Shown here: positions 44,049-53,438 of the stretch, one piece after another
Layout of the letters: each line of letters begins with the position of its first letter
Numbering within the stretch: the first letter of the stretch is position 1
Origin: JABDJX01 sp039942715
GTDB lineage: Bacteria > Pseudomonadota > Alphaproteobacteria > Rhodobacterales > Rhodobacteraceae
Direction: 5' to 3'
Assembly: GCA_039942715.1 (NCBI GenBank)
Contig: JBDVBY010000001.1
Coordinates: 62,001 to 126,000 of the forward strand
Length of the DNA: 64,000 nucleotides
Made by a program: the position numbers and the translations under genes
The notes under the pieces: generated by a model
What the model saw: the letters and a program-made list of their open reading frames with translations, nothing else
Database searches by the model: none
What the model was told of the DNA's origin: nothing

Positions 44049-44771
44049 TTGGGCAAAGACAATTCGAAGAACGTGCCAGAACACGTAGCGATTATCATGG
44101 ACGGGAATGGCCGCTGGGCGCAGGCGCGCGGCAAACCCCGGTTGTTTGGCCACCATGCCGGTGCAAAACGCGTTCGCGAAATCCTTGAGGCCTGCCCAGA
44201 GCAGGGCGTCAAGTATTTGACAATATTCGCTTTTTCCACCGAGAATTGGAAGCGAACCCAGACCGAAGTGTCCGGTTTGATGAAGCTTTTTAAACGCTAT
44301 CTTACCCACGAGACCAAGTCTTTGGTCGAGGCGGGTGTGTGCGTGCGCTTTATCGGGGATCGCATTCGGTTGGACGAAAACCTTGTCGCTCTGATGGACG
44401 AGCTTGAGCTTTTGACCTGCAACAACACCCGAGTAAATCTGACAGTTGCACTGAATTATGGCGGTCGTGACGAGGTTGCGCGCGCCACAAAGCGGCTGTC
44501 CCGCGAGGTTGCGGCCGGAAAAATCGATCCAGAGTCGGTAGATGCGGAAACTTTAGCGCGCTTTTTAGACACTTATGTGCTGCCCGACCCTGATCTGGTG
44601 ATCCGCACCAGTGGCGAGGCGCGCATTTCCAACTTCTTGCTGTGGCAGTCGGCCTATTCGGAATACGAATTTATCGACACGCTGTGGCCTGACTTTACAC
44701 GCGAAGAATTTGCACGCGTTCTGCAGGGCTATACAACGCGCAGCCGTCGATTTGGAGCCGTGCCTGGATGA
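44049..44771 (+). CDS. uppS: Isoprenyl transferase (undecaprenyl diphosphate synthase)
   Basis: A 240-residue cis-prenyltransferase making undecaprenyl diphosphate, the lipid carrier for peptidoglycan and LPS. The catalytic IIMDGNGRWAQARG and the C-terminal RTSGEARISNFLLWQ are intact. The start is TTG at 44049, with AGGAGA 8 bp upstream. It overlaps cdsA by 4 bp. Confidence 0.96.
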   Translation: MGKDNSKNVPEHVAIIMDGNGRWAQARGKPRLFGHHAGAKRVREILEACPEQGVKYLTIFAFSTENWKRTQTEVSGLMKLFKRYLTHETKSLVEAGVCVRFIGDRIRLDENLVALMDELELLTCNNTRVNLTVALNYGGRDEVARATKRLSREVAAGKIDPESVDAETLARFLDTYVLPDPDLVIRTSGEARISNFLLWQSAYSEYEFIDTLWPDFTREEFARVLQGYTTRSRRFGAVPG

Positions 44772-45556
44772 CACAAGCCGGGGGGCAATGGAGCGATCTT
44801 GCGCAAAGGCTTATTTCTGGTGGGCTTTTTGCGGTTTTAGGGCTGTTCGTGATGTGGATCGGCGGCATTCCGTTTCATATTCTGGTTTCGGTCATCGCGG
44901 GCATCATGGTGTGGGAAGTCACGCGAATGATTGGCGGTGGCAACCGCGCAATGCCGCTTGGGGCGCTTACCGGCGTGGCTTTGATGGTGCTGGTCGAATT
45001 GCCGCCCGGCTTTGCTTTGCCGCTTTTGTTCGTGCCAGCACTTGTTGGTATTAGCCAGCTTGAAGAGCACAAGACCACTTATGCGCTCTACACATCGGCG
45101 GTTTTGTTCGCGAGCTTTGGATTGATTGCGTTGCGCGATGATTTTGGCTTCATCTGGATGGTTTGGCTGGCCCTTATCGTCATTTTTAGTGACATTTTGG
45201 GATATTTTGCTGGACGCATTATTGGCGGTCCAAAGTTCTGGCCCAAGGTCAGCCCCAAAAAGACATGGTCCGGGACGATTGCCGGCTGGATTGGTGCCGC
45301 GATTATTGGCGTCGTTTACGTGGCTTGGGGCAAGGCGGGCGCGGAAATCATCGGGATATCAATTGCTTTGGCCATTGCAGGTCAGTTGGGCGATGTCGCC
45401 GAAAGCGCGTTGAAACGGCGGATGGACGTAAAAGACAGCTCGAACATTCTGCCCGGTCATGGCGGTATGTTTGATCGTTTTGACAGCATGCTAGGCGCGT
45501 CGATCCTGTTGCTGCTGATGGGGCAGGTCGTGGGCTTTCCGCCGGTGGCACCGTGA
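44768..45556 (+). CDS. cdsA: Phosphatidate cytidylyltransferase
   Basis: A 262-residue membrane enzyme making CDP-diacylglycerol for phospholipid synthesis. The signature near the C-terminus (KRRMDVKDSSNILPGHGGMFDRFDS) holds the catalytic aspartates. Several helices precede it. It overlaps uppS and dxr by 4 bp on each side. Confidence 0.95.
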   Translation: MTQAGGQWSDLAQRLISGGLFAVLGLFVMWIGGIPFHILVSVIAGIMVWEVTRMIGGGNRAMPLGALTGVALMVLVELPPGFALPLLFVPALVGISQLEEHKTTYALYTSAVLFASFGLIALRDDFGFIWMVWLALIVIFSDILGYFAGRIIGGPKFWPKVSPKKTWSGTIAGWIGAAIIGVVYVAWGKAGAEIIGISIALAIAGQLGDVAESALKRRMDVKDSSNILPGHGGMFDRFDSMLGASILLLLMGQVVGFPPVAP

Positions 45557-46713
45557 AGCGCGTTTCTATCTTTGGGGCAACAGGCTCTATCGGGCAAAAC
45601 ACCATTGATCTGATCCGCCGCGACCGCGATGCCTATCAGGTGAAGGCCCTGACGGGCGGGCGGAACATTGATCAGCTTGCGCGCGATGCCATTGATCTTA
45701 AAGCAGAACTGGCGGTCACAGCTTTTGAGCATGACTATGCCAAATTGAAAGATGCGCTGTCGGGAACCGACATCAAGGTCGCGGCTGGCACAAGTGCATT
45801 GATCGAAGCGGCCGAAGTGCCTGCCGATTGGATCATGTCTGCAATTGTGGGCGCGGCCGGGCTGCCACCGGGAATGGCGGCGCTGAAAAAGGGCGCAACA
45901 CTGGCGCTGGCCAACAAAGAAAGCCTTGTAACGGCGGGGCCGCTCTTGCTGCAAACTGCGCGTGACAATGGCGGTACCGTTTTGCCTGTCGATAGCGAAC
46001 ATTCCGCCGTGTTTCAGGCCCTGACTGGCGAAGATATAGACACGGTCGAGCGTGTTATCATCACAGCTTCTGGCGGGGCTTTTCGTGACTGGCCGATTGA
46101 AAAGCTGAAAGATGCAACCGTGGACGAGGCCTCGTCCCATCCCAATTGGGCAATGGGGCAAAGGATCACCATCGACAGCGCCAGTATGTTTAACAAGGCG
46201 CTGGAGCTGATTGAAACCAGAGAGTTTTTTGGTGTTCGCCCAGATCAGATCGAAACGGTTATTCACCCCGAAAGCCTGATCCACGCGCTTGTCGGATTCA
46301 ACGATGGCGCGCTGATGGCCCACGTTGGTCCTCATGATATGCGTCACGCGATTGGCTATGCGCTTAACCACCCAAAACGCACGAAACTCCCTGTTGAAAG
46401 ACTGGATCTGGCACAGATTGGTGCGCTGACCTTTCGGCCCCCAGACCTAATGCGCTATCCTGCCCTTGGGCTGGCGCGCGACATTATGGACATTGGCGGA
46501 TTGGCGGGCGCCGCGTTTAATGGCGCCAAGGAAATGGCGCTAGATGCGTTTATCGCCGGCCAAATCCGTTTTACGGAAATGACACCCGTTGTCGCTAAGG
46601 TGATCGAAATAATGACAGCGGACCGTCTCGGAAATGCCGCGATTACCCTTGATTCAGTGCGCGAGGCTGACCAAATGGCGCGTGAAACGGCGCAATCGGT
46701 CATAGAGCAATAG
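45553..46713 (+). CDS. dxr: 1-deoxy-D-xylulose-5-phosphate reductoisomerase
   Basis: A 386-residue NADPH-dependent enzyme of the MEP isoprenoid pathway. The nucleotide motif is FGATGSIGQNTIDLI; the metal and substrate region includes PVDSEHSAVFQ and ASGGAFRDWP. The start is GTG at 45553 overlapping the cdsA stop. Coupling with uppS links isoprenoid precursor and carrier lipid synthesis. Confidence 0.97.
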   Translation: MKRVSIFGATGSIGQNTIDLIRRDRDAYQVKALTGGRNIDQLARDAIDLKAELAVTAFEHDYAKLKDALSGTDIKVAAGTSALIEAAEVPADWIMSAIVGAAGLPPGMAALKKGATLALANKESLVTAGPLLLQTARDNGGTVLPVDSEHSAVFQALTGEDIDTVERVIITASGGAFRDWPIEKLKDATVDEASSHPNWAMGQRITIDSASMFNKALELIETREFFGVRPDQIETVIHPESLIHALVGFNDGALMAHVGPHDMRHAIGYALNHPKRTKLPVERLDLAQIGALTFRPPDLMRYPALGLARDIMDIGGLAGAAFNGAKEMALDAFIAGQIRFTEMTPVVAKVIEIMTADRLGNAAITLDSVREADQMARETAQSVIEQ

Positions 46714-46723
46714 AGGTAAACCT

Positions 46724-48055
46724 TTGGATTTCATCCCCACCGTTGGCGGCCTAGCCTTCACCATCGTTGCTTTTATCGCCGCATTGTCGGTGATTATCGC
46801 GATTCACGAATACGGCCACTATATCGTTGGTCGCTGGTCGGGCATCAAAGCCGACGTGTTTTCCATCGGGTTTGGGCCTGTATTGGCAAAACGTACGGAC
46901 AAGCATGGCACACAATGGCAGATTGCTGCTTTACCCTTTGGCGGTTACGTAAAATTTCGGGGTGACGAAAACGCCGCCTCTGCGCCGGAAGAAGGCGCTT
47001 TGGAAGGGCTATCGCGCGAAGAACGCCGCGCCACCATGCAAGGAGCGCCGCTTTGGGCGCGCGCAGCAACTGTGGCGGCGGGGCCAATTTTTAACTTTGC
47101 GCTATCTTTTATCATTTTTGCTTGTCTGATCATGTTCCGAGGCGTTACCGCCGATCCAATCACGGTGGATGAGGTCGCACCGCTTCCGAATTTTCAAAGT
47201 GAGCTTGCCGCAGGTGATGTGATCACCGCGATTAATGGCGCGGCCTTGCCCCAAGCGGATGAATTCCGCGCCTTTACCGATACGTTGGACCCCACGCCGA
47301 CGCTGACCTACACAGTGATGCGCGACGGGGAAGAAACCAACGTCATCGGCCCTTGGGTGTTCCCACCGCTTGTCAGCGGGACCACGCCGGATTCTGCAGC
47401 GGAAGAAGCCGGACTTGTTGAAGGCGAGGTGATTACGTCGGTCGATGGCGTAGCTGTCTTTGAGTTTAACGAATTGCGCGAAGCCGTTGGGAACTCAGAC
47501 GGAAACGATTTGACGCTTGAGGTTTGGAATGCAACCGAAGGCACGCGCACCGTCACGCTGACGCCTGCACGCCGCGATCTGCCGCTGCAGGATGGCGGTT
47601 TTGAAACACGTTGGTTGATTGGCATGAACGGAGCTACGGCCTTTACGCCCGCTGTTACCGCTCCGTCGTTTGGCGAGGCGGCAACATATGGCGTCGATCA
47701 AATCCAATTCATCATAAAAAGTTCGCTTTCGGGTCTCTATCATATGGTGATTGGCCAGATTTCGACATGTAACCTGTCTGGCCCGATTGGGATTGCCGAA
47801 GTCTCCGGTCAGGCAGCCTCGCAAGGGTGGTTCAGTTTCATCTGGTTCATTGCATTACTGTCGACAGCAGTGGGAATGTTAAATTTGTTCCCAATTCCTG
47901 TGCTGGACGGCGGACATTTGCTGTTTCACGCCTATGAGGCTGTGACAGGGCGCCCGCCGAGCGATAAGGCCTTGAAATACCTTATGACTGGCGGTTTGAC
48001 CCTGATGCTTATGCTTATGGTGTTTTCGCTTGGAAACGATCTGTTGTGCCCATGA
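46724..48055 (+). CDS. rseP: RIP zinc metalloprotease RseP
   Basis: A 443-residue site-2 protease cleaving membrane-embedded anti-sigma factors and remnant signal peptides. HEYGH in the first helix is the zinc site; two PDZ-like regions follow (about 140-300), and NLFPIPVLDGGHLLFHAYE supplies the third ligand. The start is TTG at 46724 behind AGAGGT. It is followed by a small membrane-protein ORF rather than directly by bamA. Confidence 0.95.
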   Translation: MDFIPTVGGLAFTIVAFIAALSVIIAIHEYGHYIVGRWSGIKADVFSIGFGPVLAKRTDKHGTQWQIAALPFGGYVKFRGDENAASAPEEGALEGLSREERRATMQGAPLWARAATVAAGPIFNFALSFIIFACLIMFRGVTADPITVDEVAPLPNFQSELAAGDVITAINGAALPQADEFRAFTDTLDPTPTLTYTVMRDGEETNVIGPWVFPPLVSGTTPDSAAEEAGLVEGEVITSVDGVAVFEFNELREAVGNSDGNDLTLEVWNATEGTRTVTLTPARRDLPLQDGGFETRWLIGMNGATAFTPAVTAPSFGEAATYGVDQIQFIIKSSLSGLYHMVIGQISTCNLSGPIGIAEVSGQAASQGWFSFIWFIALLSTAVGMLNLFPIPVLDGGHLLFHAYEAVTGRPPSDKALKYLMTGGLTLMLMLMVFSLGNDLLCP

Positions 48056-48152
48056 TATCAAGCGCGCCGCGATCCTGCCCCTGGTCTGCCTAATTCCGGT
48101 CATAATGTCATTTTATTCCCAAGGGTGAACGTCATACCTGAGGGATGATCCA

Positions 48153-48278
48153 ATGCAGACGATACAAAAAGGCTATAACGGACTAAAACTATTGGTCACG
48201 TTGAACCTAGACCGCGTTTTTGTGCTGACCGCACTGACAGGAGCTTTGTTCCTGGCAGCCTATATTGGATCTCTCTGA
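48153..48278 (+). CDS. 41-residue single-helix membrane protein
   Basis: A short open frame between rseP and bamA: MQTIQKGYNGLKLL, then NLDRVFVLTALTG and a hydrophobic end (ALFLAAYIGSL). The N-terminus is basic and the C-terminal half forms one membrane helix. GAGGG lies 8 bp before the ATG and an intrinsic terminator follows 38 bp after the stop, as for a real small gene. No family recognised. Confidence 0.6.
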   Translation: MQTIQKGYNGLKLLVTLNLDRVFVLTALTGALFLAAYIGSL

Positions 48279-48316
48279 GACTGTCTTCACACACACTGCA
48301 CGCACACTCAGTAACG

Positions 48317-48350
48317 CACCGTCCCACATTTGGGGCGGTGTCGTTCTTTG
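48317..48350 (+). terminator. Intrinsic terminator between rseP and bamA
   Basis: CACCGTCCC (48317-48325) pairs over 9 bp with GGGGCGGTG (48332-48340), with one T-G pair, followed by T-rich TCGTTCTTT. It separates the first half of the envelope cluster and the small ORF from bamA, which then needs its own promoter. Confidence 0.75.
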
Positions 48351-48426
48351 ACACACCATACTTTGACACCCCTATAGAATCCCATTAGTCATTTTTTAAA
48401 GAAAACTATGTGGGGCAGACCGGGTA

Positions 48427-50712
48427 ATGAGACGGGCAATTTCAAGGTTTTTCAGCTCCGCCGCATTGGGGCTATTTGTGGTTTTACTGGCTTTGCCGGT
48501 TTCTGCTCAAAACCGTGTGGGTGCGATCAGCGTTGATGGCACACAGCGCGTTCCAGCTTCGACCGTTATAAGCTTTGCCAATCTGACGCCCGGCGCGGTT
48601 GTCAGCGATGGTGAAATCAACGACGCGCTTCAGCGGATCATGGGATCGGGCTTGTTTGAAACAGCGGAAATCACGCCGACATCCGGCGGACTGGTGATTT
48701 CTGTTGTCGAGCGTCCGACAATCAATCGCATCAGCATCGAGGGCAATCGCCGTCTTGAGGACGAAGAGTTGCTACCGCTGGTCAGCTCAACCCCGCGTCG
48801 GGTATTCACACCTACCGCCGCTGCCGCAGACGCCGCTGCACTGACCGAGGCCTATTCCCAGCGCGCGCGTCTTGCCGCCCAAGTGTCGCCAAAGATCATA
48901 CGTCGCTCAAACAACCGTGTTGATCTGGTGTTTGAAGTGTCCGAAGGCAATGTGGTGGAAAACGAGCGGATCAGCTTTGTCGGCAACCGCGCCTTTTCTG
49001 ATCGCCGCCTGCGCCGCGTTGTCGATACCAAACAGGCCGGGTTTTTCCGTCAGATTATCCAACGCGACACGTTCATTCCGGAACGCATCGCCTTTGATCG
49101 CCAGTTGTTGACGGATTTCTACAGCTCGCGCGGATACGTTGACTTTGAGGTGCTCAACGTCACCACCGAACTTTCACGCGAACGCGACGCGACCTTTGTG
49201 ACTTTCAATGTGCGCGAAGGGCAGCAGTTCACCGTTGGGCAAGTCTCGGTATCAAGCGAGTTCAACGTCGATATCAACGAATACCGCAACGCACTTAAGA
49301 TCAAGAGCGGTCAAGTCTGGTCGCCTTCACTTATCGAAGAACAGATTGCGCGCCTTGAGCGGCTGGCAATTCAGCAAGGGCTTGATTTTCTCCGCGTCGA
49401 TCCGCGCGTGGAGCGTAATGCCCGTGCACTGACGTTGGATGTTGAGTTTGCGCTGGTGCGCGGCCCGCGGGTTTTTGTCGAACGCATTGATATCGAAGGC
49501 AACCAAACAACGCTTGATCGTGTGATCCGTCGCCAGTTTGACACTGTTGAAGGCGATCCATTTAATCCGCGCGAGATCAGAAACGCAGCCGAGCGCATCC
49601 GCGCGTTGGGCTTTTTCTCGAATGCCGATGTTCAAACGCGCGAGGGTCGCGCTAGCGATCAGGTGATCATTGATGTGGATGTAGAAGAACAGCCCACTGG
49701 CAACCTGTCCTTTGGCGGGAGTTATAACGATGACACCGGCGTTGCTTTGGCTATTGGCTTTAGCGAGCGGAACTTTTTGGGGCGCGGGCAATCACTGGCC
49801 ATTGATGTGGTAACGGGCGATGAAAATTCCCGCGCTATTCTGGCGTTTGCCGAACCAGCATTTCTCGGGCGTGACCTACGCTTTGGGTTTGATGTCGGTT
49901 ATTCGACCAGCGACTTTGACAACGCGAGCTACGATACACGCGTCATCAGCCTGTCACCAAGTCTTGCCTTTCCTGTTGGCGAAAACTCTCAGCTGTCCGT
50001 GTTTTACAAGATCGGGTTGGAAGAGATCGTAAACGTCTCTGCCGATACATCGCCGATCATTCAGGCGGAGGAAGACGAACTCTGGCGCAGTTCAATTGGG
50101 TATCGCTATACACTTGATTATCTGCGTGGCGGATTGAACCCAAATCGAGGAGTTCTGTTGAGCTTCGGGCAAGAGCTTTCCGGTCTCGGCGGTGACGTCG
50201 AAACGCTCCAGACGACATTGCGCGTTGTCGCTCAGCGCGACGTCTTCAATGAAGAGGTCAACGTTCGCGCAATTTTTGATGCGGGCATCATCAACGCCCT
50301 TGGTGACAGCACAACCCGCGTAACGGACAGGTTCTTTTTAGGCGCCAATCAGTTGCGCGGGTTCGCCGCGCGCGAGGTTGGACCGCGTGATACCGGGGCC
50401 GTCGATGCAGATGTTCTTGGCGGCAACAAGTTTGTGTCGCTGCGGTTTGAAGCCGATTTCCCGCTTGGTCTGCCAGAAGAATACGGCATCACGGGCGGCG
50501 TCTTTTATGACATGGGCTCACTCTGGAGCCTCGACAACACCGCTGGTGCAGCCCTCGTTGATGACGGCTTTGAACTGCGCTCTTCCATTGGCGTGTCGCT
50601 GTTTTGGACAACGCCGATTGGCCCGCTGCGGCTGAATTTTGCAAAACCGATCAAAAAGAATGACCTGGATGAAGAGAATACCTTCGCCATCACGCTTTCG
50701 ACCCAGTTCTGA
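48427..50712 (+). CDS. bamA: Outer membrane protein assembly factor BamA
   Basis: A 761-residue outer-membrane insertase. A signal peptide ends at about residue 27 (LALPVSAQ). Five POTRA domains cover about 28-425, and the 16-strand barrel (Omp85) makes up the rest, ending TLSTQF with the C-terminal Phe of outer-membrane proteins. The barrel motif LRGFAAREVGPRD resembles the conserved (V/I)RG(F/Y) loop. The skp-like gene starts inside its 3' end. Confidence 0.96.
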   Translation: MRRAISRFFSSAALGLFVVLLALPVSAQNRVGAISVDGTQRVPASTVISFANLTPGAVVSDGEINDALQRIMGSGLFETAEITPTSGGLVISVVERPTINRISIEGNRRLEDEELLPLVSSTPRRVFTPTAAAADAAALTEAYSQRARLAAQVSPKIIRRSNNRVDLVFEVSEGNVVENERISFVGNRAFSDRRLRRVVDTKQAGFFRQIIQRDTFIPERIAFDRQLLTDFYSSRGYVDFEVLNVTTELSRERDATFVTFNVREGQQFTVGQVSVSSEFNVDINEYRNALKIKSGQVWSPSLIEEQIARLERLAIQQGLDFLRVDPRVERNARALTLDVEFALVRGPRVFVERIDIEGNQTTLDRVIRRQFDTVEGDPFNPREIRNAAERIRALGFFSNADVQTREGRASDQVIIDVDVEEQPTGNLSFGGSYNDDTGVALAIGFSERNFLGRGQSLAIDVVTGDENSRAILAFAEPAFLGRDLRFGFDVGYSTSDFDNASYDTRVISLSPSLAFPVGENSQLSVFYKIGLEEIVNVSADTSPIIQAEEDELWRSSIGYRYTLDYLRGGLNPNRGVLLSFGQELSGLGGDVETLQTTLRVVAQRDVFNEEVNVRAIFDAGIINALGDSTTRVTDRFFLGANQLRGFAAREVGPRDTGAVDADVLGGNKFVSLRFEADFPLGLPEEYGITGGVFYDMGSLWSLDNTAGAALVDDGFELRSSIGVSLFWTTPIGPLRLNFAKPIKKNDLDEENTFAITLSTQF

Positions 50713-51259
50713 TTTTTTCAGGGCGTGGCTTGTCGCGGTGTCTCTCGCGCTGAGCTGTGCTTTGGCGGGGGCGACCTTTGCACAAACAGCTACGATTGAA
50801 GTGCAGCCGCCGATCCTTGTGATTGATCAAGATCGGTTGTTTGCAGAAACGCGTCTGGGGGCTGCATCACTGGCTGGTATCGAGCAGGCTGCAAACGATC
50901 TTAAGGTCGAAAACCAAAGCATCGAAGAAACCCTGATCCGCGAAGAACGTGCTCTGACGGAACGGCGGGCCAGTTTGACGGCTGCCGAGTTTCGCGCGCT
51001 GGCAGATGCGTTTGATACGCGTGTCCAACGCATCCGGGCCGAGCAGGATGAAAAAGCCCGCGCACTGACACGGTCGCAAGAAGGCGCACGCGCCAATTTC
51101 TTTCAGGAGGTCGCAGAGGTCATCTCGGACATTGTACGCGAACAAGGCGCTTTGGTGGTGTTGGATCGCCGCGACGTGTTCTTGTCCGCCGAACAAATCG
51201 ACATCACAGACGAGGCTATCGCGCGGGTGAATGCTGCGGAAAATACGGTTCAGGAGTAG
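50669..51259 (+). CDS. OmpH/Skp-like periplasmic chaperone
   Basis: A 196-residue exported protein. The hydrophobic signal segment FRAWLVAVSLALSCALAGATFA is followed by PPILVIDQDRLFAET and a long Glu/Arg/Ala-rich coiled coil (about 70-150), as in Skp, which holds unfolded outer-membrane proteins for BamA. The start must lie within the bamA 3' end; I chose ATG 50669, giving a 44-bp overlap, but ATG 50660 is also possible. The family call is firm; the exact start is not. Confidence 0.85.
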   Translation: MKRIPSPSRFRPSSDFFRAWLVAVSLALSCALAGATFAQTATIEVQPPILVIDQDRLFAETRLGAASLAGIEQAANDLKVENQSIEETLIREERALTERRASLTAAEFRALADAFDTRVQRIRAEQDEKARALTRSQEGARANFFQEVAEVISDIVREQGALVVLDRRDVFLSAEQIDITDEAIARVNAAENTVQE

Positions 51260-51342
51260 GGCGGTTTTCTGCGCCCATTCACCGTTGTGCTTATCCCGGC
51301 GGCTTGCTACGCCTTATAAAACCTTAAAAAAGGGGAGCAGTC

Positions 51343-51810
51343 ATGGACGCCACAAACAGCGCCGATCTAAAAACCGCCGATATTGATCTGATCATGCGGA
51401 TCCTGCCGCACCGCTATCCATTCTTGCTGGTCGACCGGGTGGTTGACATCGACGGCACCAAATCTGGCGTCGGCATTAAGAATGTCACCGCCAATGAGCC
51501 ACAGTTCACCGGCCACTTTCCGCAGACCCCTGTGTTTCCCGGTGTGTTGATGGTCGAAGCCATGGCGCAAACCGCCGCTGTCATCGCTGGCGTGGGCCTT
51601 GATTTGGCGGATAAAGAGTTGGGCGTTTACTTCATGGCCATGGACGCGGTCAAATTCCGTCGCAAGGTCGTCCCGGGTGACACGCTCCGTATGGAGGTGA
51701 CGACGGTGCGCGGCGGCGGTAAAGTTTGGAAATTCACCGGAGTTGCAAGCGTAGAGGGCGAAGTCGCCTGCGAATGCGCCTTCACCGCAATGATGGACAT
51801 GCCAAAGTGA
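51343..51810 (+). CDS. fabZ: 3-hydroxyacyl-ACP dehydratase FabZ
   Basis: A 155-residue hot-dog fold dehydratase for fatty acid and lipid A acyl-chain synthesis. The catalytic His lies in GHFPQTPVFPGVLMVEAMAQ, and LPHRYPFLLVDRV is near the start. AAAGGGGAG precedes the ATG. It overlaps lpxA by 4 bp. lpxD, which usually lies before fabZ in other Gram-negatives, is absent here. Confidence 0.96.
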   Translation: MDATNSADLKTADIDLIMRILPHRYPFLLVDRVVDIDGTKSGVGIKNVTANEPQFTGHFPQTPVFPGVLMVEAMAQTAAVIAGVGLDLADKELGVYFMAMDAVKFRRKVVPGDTLRMEVTTVRGGGKVWKFTGVASVEGEVACECAFTAMMDMPK

Positions 51811-52607
51811 GCATTGATCCCTCAGCCCACATTCACGCATCTTCCGTGATCGAAGACGGCGCCAGCATCGGGGCGGATGCGATTGTCGGCCCGTTTTGCA
51901 TCGTAGGCTCGGACGTCGTCTTGGGTCCCCGCGTTGAGTTGAAATCCCATGTCGTCGTCACGGGCCAAACAGAAGTGGGGGAAGAGACGATCATTTTCCC
52001 TGGCGCAGTGATCGGAGCAATCCCGCAAGATCTCAAGTTCAACGGCGAGCCCACGCGGCTTGTGGTCGGCAAGCGCAACCGTATCCGCGAAGGTGTCACG
52101 ATGAACACCGGCACGGAAGGCGGCGGTGGTTTGACATCTGTGGGCGACGATTGCCTGTTTATGACCGGAGCGCATGTAGCCCATGACGCCCACGTGGGGG
52201 ATCGGGTGATTGTGGCCAATCAGGGCGCGATTGCTGGACATTGCATGATTGCAGATGATGTGATCATCGGCGGGCTCTCTGGCATCCATCAATGGGTGCG
52301 CATCGGCAGGGGCGCGATCATCGGAGCGGTGACAATGGTGACCAATGATGTGATCCCTTACGGTCTGGTGCAGGCTCCGCGCGGCGAGCTTCATGGTCTC
52401 AACTTGGTAGGGCTCAAGCGCAAAGGTGTGGCGCGTAGCGATATCACCGCTTTGCGCGCGGCTTTTCAGATGCTGGCCCAAGGCGAGGGGGCTTTTGCGG
52501 ATCGCACGCGGCGTATGGGCGAAGAACACGACAGCGACTATGTGCGCGAAATCGTCGACTTCGTCCTTGGGGCGTCGGATCGTCATTTCCTGACGCCGGA
52601 GCGCTAG
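51807..52607 (+). CDS. lpxA: UDP-N-acetylglucosamine acyltransferase LpxA
   Basis: A 266-residue left-handed beta-helix enzyme, first step of lipid A synthesis. Hexapeptide repeats run from residue 5 to about 190, and the catalytic His is in MTGAHVAHDAHVG. The start is GTG at 51807, overlapping the fabZ stop. It is followed 2 bp later by lpxI. Confidence 0.96.
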   Translation: MSIDPSAHIHASSVIEDGASIGADAIVGPFCIVGSDVVLGPRVELKSHVVVTGQTEVGEETIIFPGAVIGAIPQDLKFNGEPTRLVVGKRNRIREGVTMNTGTEGGGGLTSVGDDCLFMTGAHVAHDAHVGDRVIVANQGAIAGHCMIADDVIIGGLSGIHQWVRIGRGAIIGAVTMVTNDVIPYGLVQAPRGELHGLNLVGLKRKGVARSDITALRAAFQMLAQGEGAFADRTRRMGEEHDSDYVREIVDFVLGASDRHFLTPER

Positions 52608-52609
52608 AG

Positions 52610-53398
52610 ATGTTGGCGTTGATCGCAGGGCAAGGCGCGCTTCCCGCACATCTGATTGCGGCGGCACAAACTCGTCCGTTTGTTGCATCGCTGGAACGTT
52701 TTCCGCCGGACACTGTCACCCCGGACCTGACGTTTCGTATCGAGCAGTTGGGTAGCTTTCTGCAAACGCTAAAAGAAAAGGGCGTGCGCGAGGTCTGCTT
52801 TGCAGGCTCTTTGCAACGCGTGCCGCTCGAACCGGGAGAGATTGATCCCGCTACCATGCCGCTTGTGCCTCGAATGATGGAGGCGCTGAAGTCTGGCGAT
52901 GATGCCGCGTTGCGCACAGTGCTGTCGTTCTTTGAAGAGGCAGGTCTGATAATTCGCGCCGCGCACGAGATTGCGCCCGATCTGTTACCCGATGCGGGAA
53001 CGCTTGGCTCTGTAGCGCCTGACAATGAGGACGAAGAAGAGGCGGTCCGTGCAGCGCAAGTCGTCGCTGCCATGGGTGCCGTTGACATCGGTCAGGCCTG
53101 CGTTGTGCATCGTGGGCAAGTTCTGGCAAGCGAAGGCGTCTTTGGCACAGATTGGATGCTGCAAAGCCTTGAGAGCCGCACTGACGCGGGCACCGGAGGT
53201 CTGTTCTTCAAAGCCGCCAAACCCGGTCAGGATCGCCGCATTGATCTGCCCACCATCGGGCCCGGTACCGTGGCGGCCGCTGCGCAAGCTGGTTTAAAAG
53301 GCATCGCGATAGAGCAGGGCGGCGTGATGGTGCTTGACCGCGCGGGCACGATCAAAGCCGCCGATGCCGCGGGTCTTTTCCTCTGGGTGCGCCCATGA
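52610..53398 (+). CDS. lpxI: UDP-2,3-diacylglucosamine pyrophosphatase LpxI
   Basis: A 262-residue protein of the LpxI (DUF1009) family, the alphaproteobacterial replacement for LpxH: it releases UMP to form lipid X. Typical segments are LALIAGQGALPAHL at the start, CFAGSLQRVPL, and KAAKPGQDRRIDLPTIGP with the catalytic acid region. It lies between lpxA and lpxB, the expected context. Confidence 0.93.
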   Translation: MLALIAGQGALPAHLIAAAQTRPFVASLERFPPDTVTPDLTFRIEQLGSFLQTLKEKGVREVCFAGSLQRVPLEPGEIDPATMPLVPRMMEALKSGDDAALRTVLSFFEEAGLIIRAAHEIAPDLLPDAGTLGSVAPDNEDEEEAVRAAQVVAAMGAVDIGQACVVHRGQVLASEGVFGTDWMLQSLESRTDAGTGGLFFKAAKPGQDRRIDLPTIGPGTVAAAAQAGLKGIAIEQGGVMVLDRAGTIKAADAAGLFLWVRP

Positions 53399-53401
53399 GG
53401 C

Positions 53402-53430
53402 TTCATCTATTTTTAAATACTCAAATCCCA
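53402..53430 (+). repeat. Possible degenerate remnant of the dispersed repeat
   Basis: TTCATCTATTTTTAAATACT resembles the first 20 bases of the repeat (TTCTTCTGTCTAAAAATACC) but lacks the hairpin. It fills most of the lpxI-lpxB gap, between genes in the same direction. The resemblance may be chance. Confidence 0.3.
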
Positions 53431-53438
53431 CAGCAGTC

